A DNA stretch of 64,000 nucleotides from Monocercomonoides exilis (Eukaryota; Preaxostyla; Oxymonadida; Polymastigidae), in contig LSRY02000001.1 of NCBI GenBank assembly GCA_001643675.2, forward strand, positions 1-64,000, read 5' to 3'. Below are positions 58,740 to 64,000 of this stretch, piece after piece. The position numbers and the translations under genes were made by a program. The notes beneath the pieces were generated by a model, which saw nothing but the letters and a program-made list of their open reading frames with translations, had not been told where the DNA came from and searched no databases. Numbering within the stretch: the first letter of the stretch is position 1; the number at the start of each line of letters is the position of its first letter.

Positions 58740-60357
58740 ACCCAGGTTTTATGATCATAACCCAAAAAAAAAATTGGAAAAGGAAGTTGTAAGGAAATCT
58801 TGTGCGGGTCAGCAAAAGCTACTGGAGGCAATGCCATCGTTCACATACTTGCAAATACAAAATCCACTGAAGCGAATGGTGCATATTGTGAATGATGGAG
58901 CTGTATATATGGTGTATGCGAACAACGGCATATAATTCAGCGAAATTCGAATAAAGCGTGCGTTGAAGGCTGTTCGGCAAGGATGACTAGTTTCTTAAAT
59001 TGGAAGACCAGATGTGGTCATTGGCGAAAAAGAGCAAAAAGTGCTGGACGAAATCAAAATAGAATCACTGTCTGGAGCAAGCTTAACCATCAAGAAAATG
59101 TGTGAATTGGTTTGCATAAATATTCTTTGAAATGTATTAGTTAATATTAATTTGATTGAAAACGTTGTTAATGATTTGAAACCAGAAAACACGCCAGATG
59201 TAGAAGTTTCTTCGTCAGTTGCCTACGATTTCATCAAACAACATTCAGAGCTGAAGACATCAAAACCAAAAATTGTTGAAGCGTACAGGCTTGCGGTGTC
59301 ATGCCAACAAGTTCTAAAGCCCTGGTGTGATATGCTCAATGGATTGCATTAAACAAATAATTACAATAACGCACTGATTTTCAACGAAGACGAGTCTTCA
59401 CCCAGGGTTCCCGACAGCTCCAATCGGAATATTGTTCATCCAGCTAATGCAAAACCCAATTTCGCTAAATCTGATGAACGAATGGAAAATTCGACTTTGA
59501 TTGCAGAGGTTCCAGCTGATGGTCAATCACTTTTTTCAGTGATTCTGCAACCGAGTCTCAAACTTCCTGATGATTTGAAGCCTCTTCAATCTTCAAAACT
59601 TGAAATACGGCAGAACATATGCGGATGGATGGAATTTTCAACGTTTGGAAAATATTCACTCACAATTCTTCTCCCTTCAATCAAAGAAAGAAGATAACTC
59701 ATATCACTCGATGAAAAAAACTGCTTTCTTCTTATTGATTCCCACATTTCTCGAGCTGATCCAACAATCTGGCGAGGGTTCAAAAAAGTAAATGTGGATG
59801 TTGTGATTTTCATCCCTCACAGCACGCACATCTGCCAGCCACTTGACAGAGTCGAATTTTCCGTTCTGAAGTTTGAGATGAGTTCTCAGTACGAAGCACC
59901 TTTATCTTCTTCTTCAACTGCGAAGAGAACAGATCTTGTGGAAGCTCTTCAATAATCAATTCATTCGGCGCAATCACCTTCGGTAATTAAAAGAGCACTC
60001 AAGTGCAGCAGCATGCTCAAGGACTCGTCTGGGCTAGTTCTGATGAAACTTCCTCAATCATCAACTCATCCACTTCCTTCTAATAAAAATCGATTTGACT
60101 TCCACAGCAAAGAAATTACTGAAGAAAAGTTACTAAATGAGTGGGATGATTATTAGAAAAAAATAAAAAATGCATTTATAAAAAGAAAACATTTTGTATA
60201 AAGAAAATGAGAAACAATGAATTTCACTGAAAAGCTGTTTAGAAAGATAAAAATACTTCAAGATGAAAAAGTTATTGAGAAAGAATTATATGATAAAATA
60301 GAACGAGGAAAGGGAAAAAGAAAAATCATTCGCAAATTTGATTCAAGTTATGAATTT
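58740..60357 (+). pseudogene. pogo-like DDE transposase relic, copy C
   Basis: Related to copy A at 18936-20522. The N-terminal block (KRMVHIVNDGAVYMVYANNG) and GRPDVVIGEKEQKVLDEIKIE are followed by KKMCEL and a GTTTGC donor at about 59112. The acceptor expected before IENVVND has lost its AG, so splicing is also decayed. The core has FNEDESSPRV (first Asp near 59390), LLIPTFLELIQ in place of the second-Asp block (the matching frame reads DPTIWRGF) and HICQPLDRVEF (third Asp near 59845). The tail ends with KGKRKIIRKFDSSYEF at 60355, like the end of copy A (EGKRKVIRR). Several stops and shifts make it non-functional. Confidence 0.75.
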
Positions 60358-60363
60358 TGAGTT

Positions 60364-60530
60364 TTTATTTTCTTTTTTTCCCTTTCTTTCTAATTCTTTT
60401 CTTTTCTTTTCTTTTCTTTTTTCTTCACTTTTCTTTTCTTTTTCTTTCTTTTTCTTTTTCTTTTTCTTTTTTTTTCCTTTCTTTTCTTTTGTTTTTCTTT
60501 CATTTTCTTTTTTTCTTTTATATTTTATTT
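60364..60530 (+). repeat. Pyrimidine-rich (TTTTC)n-like simple repeat
   Basis: About 165 bp consisting almost only of T and C, with TTTTC/TTTCT units. It lies directly after relic C. Confidence 0.85.
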
Positions 60531-60539
60531 TTACGTCTG

Positions 60540-61700
60540 ATCCAATTAATTAATAAATTTCAATAAGAAAAAAGGTTTCATGAATGTGTTTGAAGTGTTT
60601 GATTGCGTTCAATAGTGTGAACAAGAAAACAATGAATATTCATTAACTCTTCACATGTGATTAGGATATAATAAGTTATTTTGCAAAGAATAAATAAGAC
60701 AAGATTATTCTGAATCTTGTTTTACACACAAAAAGACAGAAATCAATAACATGTTTTTGAATCGAAATGTTTTTGATTTCATTATTTGCATTTGAAACTG
60801 AATAAATAAATCATTTTCAATTTTTATAGTGAGAAAAAGATCTATGGATATCAGTCCAAATCATAGAAAATAGTTGTCAAAAAATGAAAAAAAAACATTT
60901 TCAATAAATTAACATATGCAATTATGAACATTTGTTTCAATAAAATATTTATTTTTGCCTTGAATTGAAATTTTGAACTAATTAACTTCTTTTTTGATTT
61001 TGAATAACAATTTACGATACTGAATTAAACTGTTTCTATGTTGTTTTTTTTCTTTTTCGATTTCGAATTAACGTTTTTCGATCTTGAATAATTTTTTGTG
61101 TCCTTTTTCGAATTCGAATTATTTGATTAGGTTTCAAAATTTTCAATTCCGAAATCGAATTGTTATTCCTCAAATTAGTCTTCGTTTTTGTGTTTTTAAA
61201 AAATAAAAAAAAACGTTTAGAAAAAAAGTGAAGAATCAATTCCTTCTCTTGTTTTAGACACGCCACAATCTATGGGTCAGTCGCCCATTTGTGTGTTTTG
61301 GAGAATTGGATTAAAAATGCTTTGTGCTTACAAAACCAAAAAGCGCAATGAGAAGGAACAACAAAAACAAAGCGACTTTGTTAACAGAACTTAAAGAATG
61401 GGAGTGAAAACGGTGGTGGGCAAAGAGAAGGAATTGATTCTCCACTTTCTTTTTTAATTCAAATGCATAAGCACCTTATTTATCAAGAAAGTGTTTCATC
61501 AATTCCTTCTCTTGTTTGAGAGAATAAATTAGTTGGATGATGAAGCCATCATAACAACCACAGTGTGTGTCTTCTTTGCTGCATTGTTTTCTACCTCCTT
61601 TTTCACTTGTGATCTTGTTCGAATAATGAATTGTTCTTCAAGTGGTTTTTGTTCCTCCATCTCATTGTCAGGCTTATCCACTCTTGAAGGGAATTCAACA
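60540..61700. other. AT-rich intergenic region
   Basis: No gene recognised. Around 61040-61170 there are several TTCGAATT/TTCGATTTCGAATT phrases that form small inverted repeats. Confidence 0.45.
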
Positions 61701-61737
61701 GTATTTTTTTCATTTTCATCACTCACAAAAGGCTTCA

Positions 61738-64000
61738 TCAGGCGCTTCTAATCTTCAACATCATACTAGATTCCATTGATCGTCTCTCCTTTTTGTTCTT
61801 CTGGTCTCTTTCCTGCTTTGTACATGTCTTGCTTCCATCTTCTGCACACCGCTTGGTTGATAACTCTTCACGGGGAGTTTTCGTTATTGAAGCAATCACT
61901 TTCCTCAAGGTTGAAGCAAGATTGGCCTTCACATAATGCTACACCAACGTGTCTGTTCTAGGGGATAGGAGGGTAAACTTCGCTATCTGAGTCGGGGGTA
62001 TTCCAGATATCGTAAGTGTTGAAAGTGTTGCAGCCTTTATCGAATAAGGGGTGAAATGGCTTGGAATTCCTGCTTCCTTTAACGTCTTCTTTGCCAATCG
62101 TCTGATTCCTTCCACCGTTAGAGGATGAAATGTTTCGGTATTTGAAAACAATTTCTTTCCATCGGTCTTCTTTTCTGTATCTCCTCCTACAAAACCTGAA
62201 CGGCTGAAGCAGGATAGATCGAAGGGTTATTATTCAAAAACAAAACGGCAATCTCTGTTCGATTAAGCGATGTTTTTAGCCTTGTGTCCAAATGTATTCC
62301 TTCCTGCTCGAATCTGGATCGTTCCATGTCTACTCTTTCCAACTCTGAAAACATGTTCGCAGTGAATAGCATGGTGAGCACAATGGCTTTCATTGTCAGA
62401 TGTTTGAAACTCAATCTCTGGTTTTCTCCAAGTTTAGAAAAATACGTCAATATGGTATTCGGATTCCAATTTTTTAGAACCTTCTTCTTTCTTGTCATCT
62501 TTGTTCTTCTAAACCATCTGAACAATATTTTTATTATTGGAATATCCCCCAAATTTGTGTTGAAAACCAAGCTAGTGAAGAATGAAACCGCTGAGCGGAT
62601 GAGTTGCAAACATGACAGTTTCATTTCCTTATCTTTAAGTGGAATAAATATTCTGGAACATTGAGCTGCACACTCGTGAATATCCTCCTAAATAATGCCC
62701 ATATCACTTTTTTCCCACTGTTAACCAAATTGTTCGAAGCCGAATAAATATCCGTCCCAATTCGACCGAGAAATTCCTTATTTGCACTCCTTCACCAATA
62801 AAACTTGGAATAATCTTTATTCCTATGCCCTTTTCCGCCAGCTCTCTCCTTTTTCCCTGTGGATTGATTAATATTACTCTAAATCTGCCTGGAGGAAGAC
62901 ATGCACATATGTTTGTCATTGAAGGCCCCTTTCTCAACACTGTTCTCAGACTCCTCCATTCGAATTTCCGATGAGGCGTCTTCTCCAATAACACATTCCA
63001 GTTCTTCCCCTTCCAGTTCGGCTAGAGAAATACTACTGGTACTCTCTCCTTCTGAACCTTCCGAATCGTCATTAAAATCAGAGGAATTGGGTGGTGTGCC
63101 TGAACGCACTCGTTTTTCCATAAATATGCAAGACCGTCTTCTCACAATGGGCTTCCTATTCCGCACCAACGCTCAAGCTTGTGGTTGTGTTGAGCTGCAA
63201 AGGCGTCCAGTGTTGGAGAAACTTGAAGCACCGCAAGAATCTGAGTAAGTTCTTCGTCTGTAATGCTGTAGTCTCCCGCTCTTTCCAGGCGGAACAAAGA
63301 ATTGGCTCTTGTGTTTATCTATCCGGGGAGATGAACCGCTCTCAGAACAATTTCCAGTTTCTCCTTTAATGTCCATATCCTTTTGAGTGTCGGGCGAAGA
63401 TTCATTCCTGCATTCGATTTGTTCACGTTGAAAACGACTTCCGAAATGTCTGAACGAAATTGGAACTGTGATATCTGACTCACTGATATGACTGGAGCAA
63501 AATGTGATAGAGCAAGTTTTACTTCTTTTTATTCCTTGTTGTTGGATGATTGGTTTTTCACTGCGAAAGGAAAACGACTATTACAATCAAGTGACATTTT
63601 GTTTATTCTGAGGGTTGCTCCCCAGGAGAATTGTAATGCATATGTGGTTGGTCCGTCTTCTGGAATAAACACTTGTGTGAGTCTGCGTCCGGGGTTCTAC
63701 CTCAATGTCCATCTCCATCTTCTTATCTGCAGGAGGATTGACGCATTCAGCCTCATCATTCCATCCCATCCGTTTGTTAAAATTCCTTTCTGCAACAATT
63801 CGAAGATTGATCGGAGGTGCAAAGATGCGTCTGGCAGAATGAAGCATGGAGAGCTGAGCTTTCCCACGAATGATGCGAAGTCCTTCACTCTGACAGTCTT
63901 CGCTCTTATACACCTTCTCTCCCACTTGTGACACAGCTCTCGCAATGACTTTTTTCTTTCCTCCGTTAGGCACACATCGAAGCTGGTTGTGTTTCATTCG
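61738..64000 (-). mobile_element. Decayed DIRS-type (tyrosine recombinase) retroelement, runs off the window
   Basis: Read on the minus strand, 63975-63697 encodes a reverse-transcriptase C-terminus: VKDFASFVGKLSSPCF, DASLHLRSIFELL, GWDGMMRLNASILLQIRRW. RNase H-like sequence follows (63690-63190): FSWGATL, NNKE...VKLALSHF, HLPG-NTRANSL, then SPTLDAFAAQHN. This is the usual order in Ty3/DIRS elements. A tyrosine recombinase comes next. Its N-part is 62624-62187 (RKKKVLKNWNPNTILTYF, LTMKAIVLTML). Its C-part is 62151-61900 (HPLTVEGIRRLAKKTLKEAGI, FTPYSIKAATLSTL, HYVKA with the likely Tyr). The second conserved Arg is Lys (SIKAA), and a TAG precedes HYVK. Stops and frameshifts make it inactive. 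Order RT, RNase H, YR is typical of DIRS. Confidence 0.78.

Noticed and set aside
1-64000. CRISPR arrays, rRNA genes, bacterial operons
   Set aside because: No regularly spaced repeats, no rRNA-like sequence, and genes are spliced with eukaryotic domain types.

Overview
This window looks like nuclear DNA of an intron-bearing, flagellated protist. The best match from memory is an oxymonad metamonad, most likely Monocercomonoides. The reasons are: many short spliceosomal introns (61-92 nt, GT-AG, several starting GTTTG); poly-serine-rich giant proteins; large surface proteins of pectin-lyase/beta-helix repeats with a pseudokinase tail; and an armadillo-like family I associate with Monocercomonoides. 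The assignment rests on recall, not on a database search.

Left third (1-15 kb): a large tail-to-tail inverted duplication. The arms are 1-4139 (cut by the window edge) and 5735-9875, around a 1.6 kb spacer. Each arm carries the 3' part of a huge surface protein gene (ectodomain, one membrane span, kinase-like tail). The right copy runs complete to 14864. The two copies carry different single-base homopolymer frameshifts plus one shared frame break before the kinase-like tail.

Middle (15-36 kb): an AT-rich graveyard of mobile elements. It holds a Merlin/IS1016-like transposase relic, two pogo-like DDE transposase relics, and a 400 bp near-perfect palindrome. It also holds two long-TIR elements that share the terminal motif GGCATAGGTGTA. 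Each of these two encloses a broken fragment of the same surface-protein family, much like a Pack-type gene-capturing transposon. One intact armadillo-like gene (17418-18766) lies among the relics.

Right (37-58 kb): a cluster of real cellular genes. They are a GH2 exo-glycosidase with discoidin domains (minus); V-ATPase subunit G (plus, four exons, divergent from GH2); a 3,908-residue LRR-PP2C phosphatase full of serine tracts; a VAMP7-type R-SNARE (minus, four exons); and a CFAP263/CCDC113-like ciliary coiled-coil protein (plus, three exons). Splicing was rebuilt by hand; phases close and stops fall at expected places.

End (58-64 kb): a third pogo-like relic, pyrimidine-rich simple sequence, and a decayed DIRS-type retroelement on the minus strand (RT end, RNase H, tyrosine recombinase) that runs off the right edge.

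Functionally the cellular genes touch membrane traffic and acidification (VAMP7, V-ATPase G), glycan breakdown (GH2), signalling (PP2C) and cilia (CFAP263). The most unusual theme is the surface-receptor family: a palindromic gene pair with complementary frame breaks, and transposon-borne fragments of the same family.
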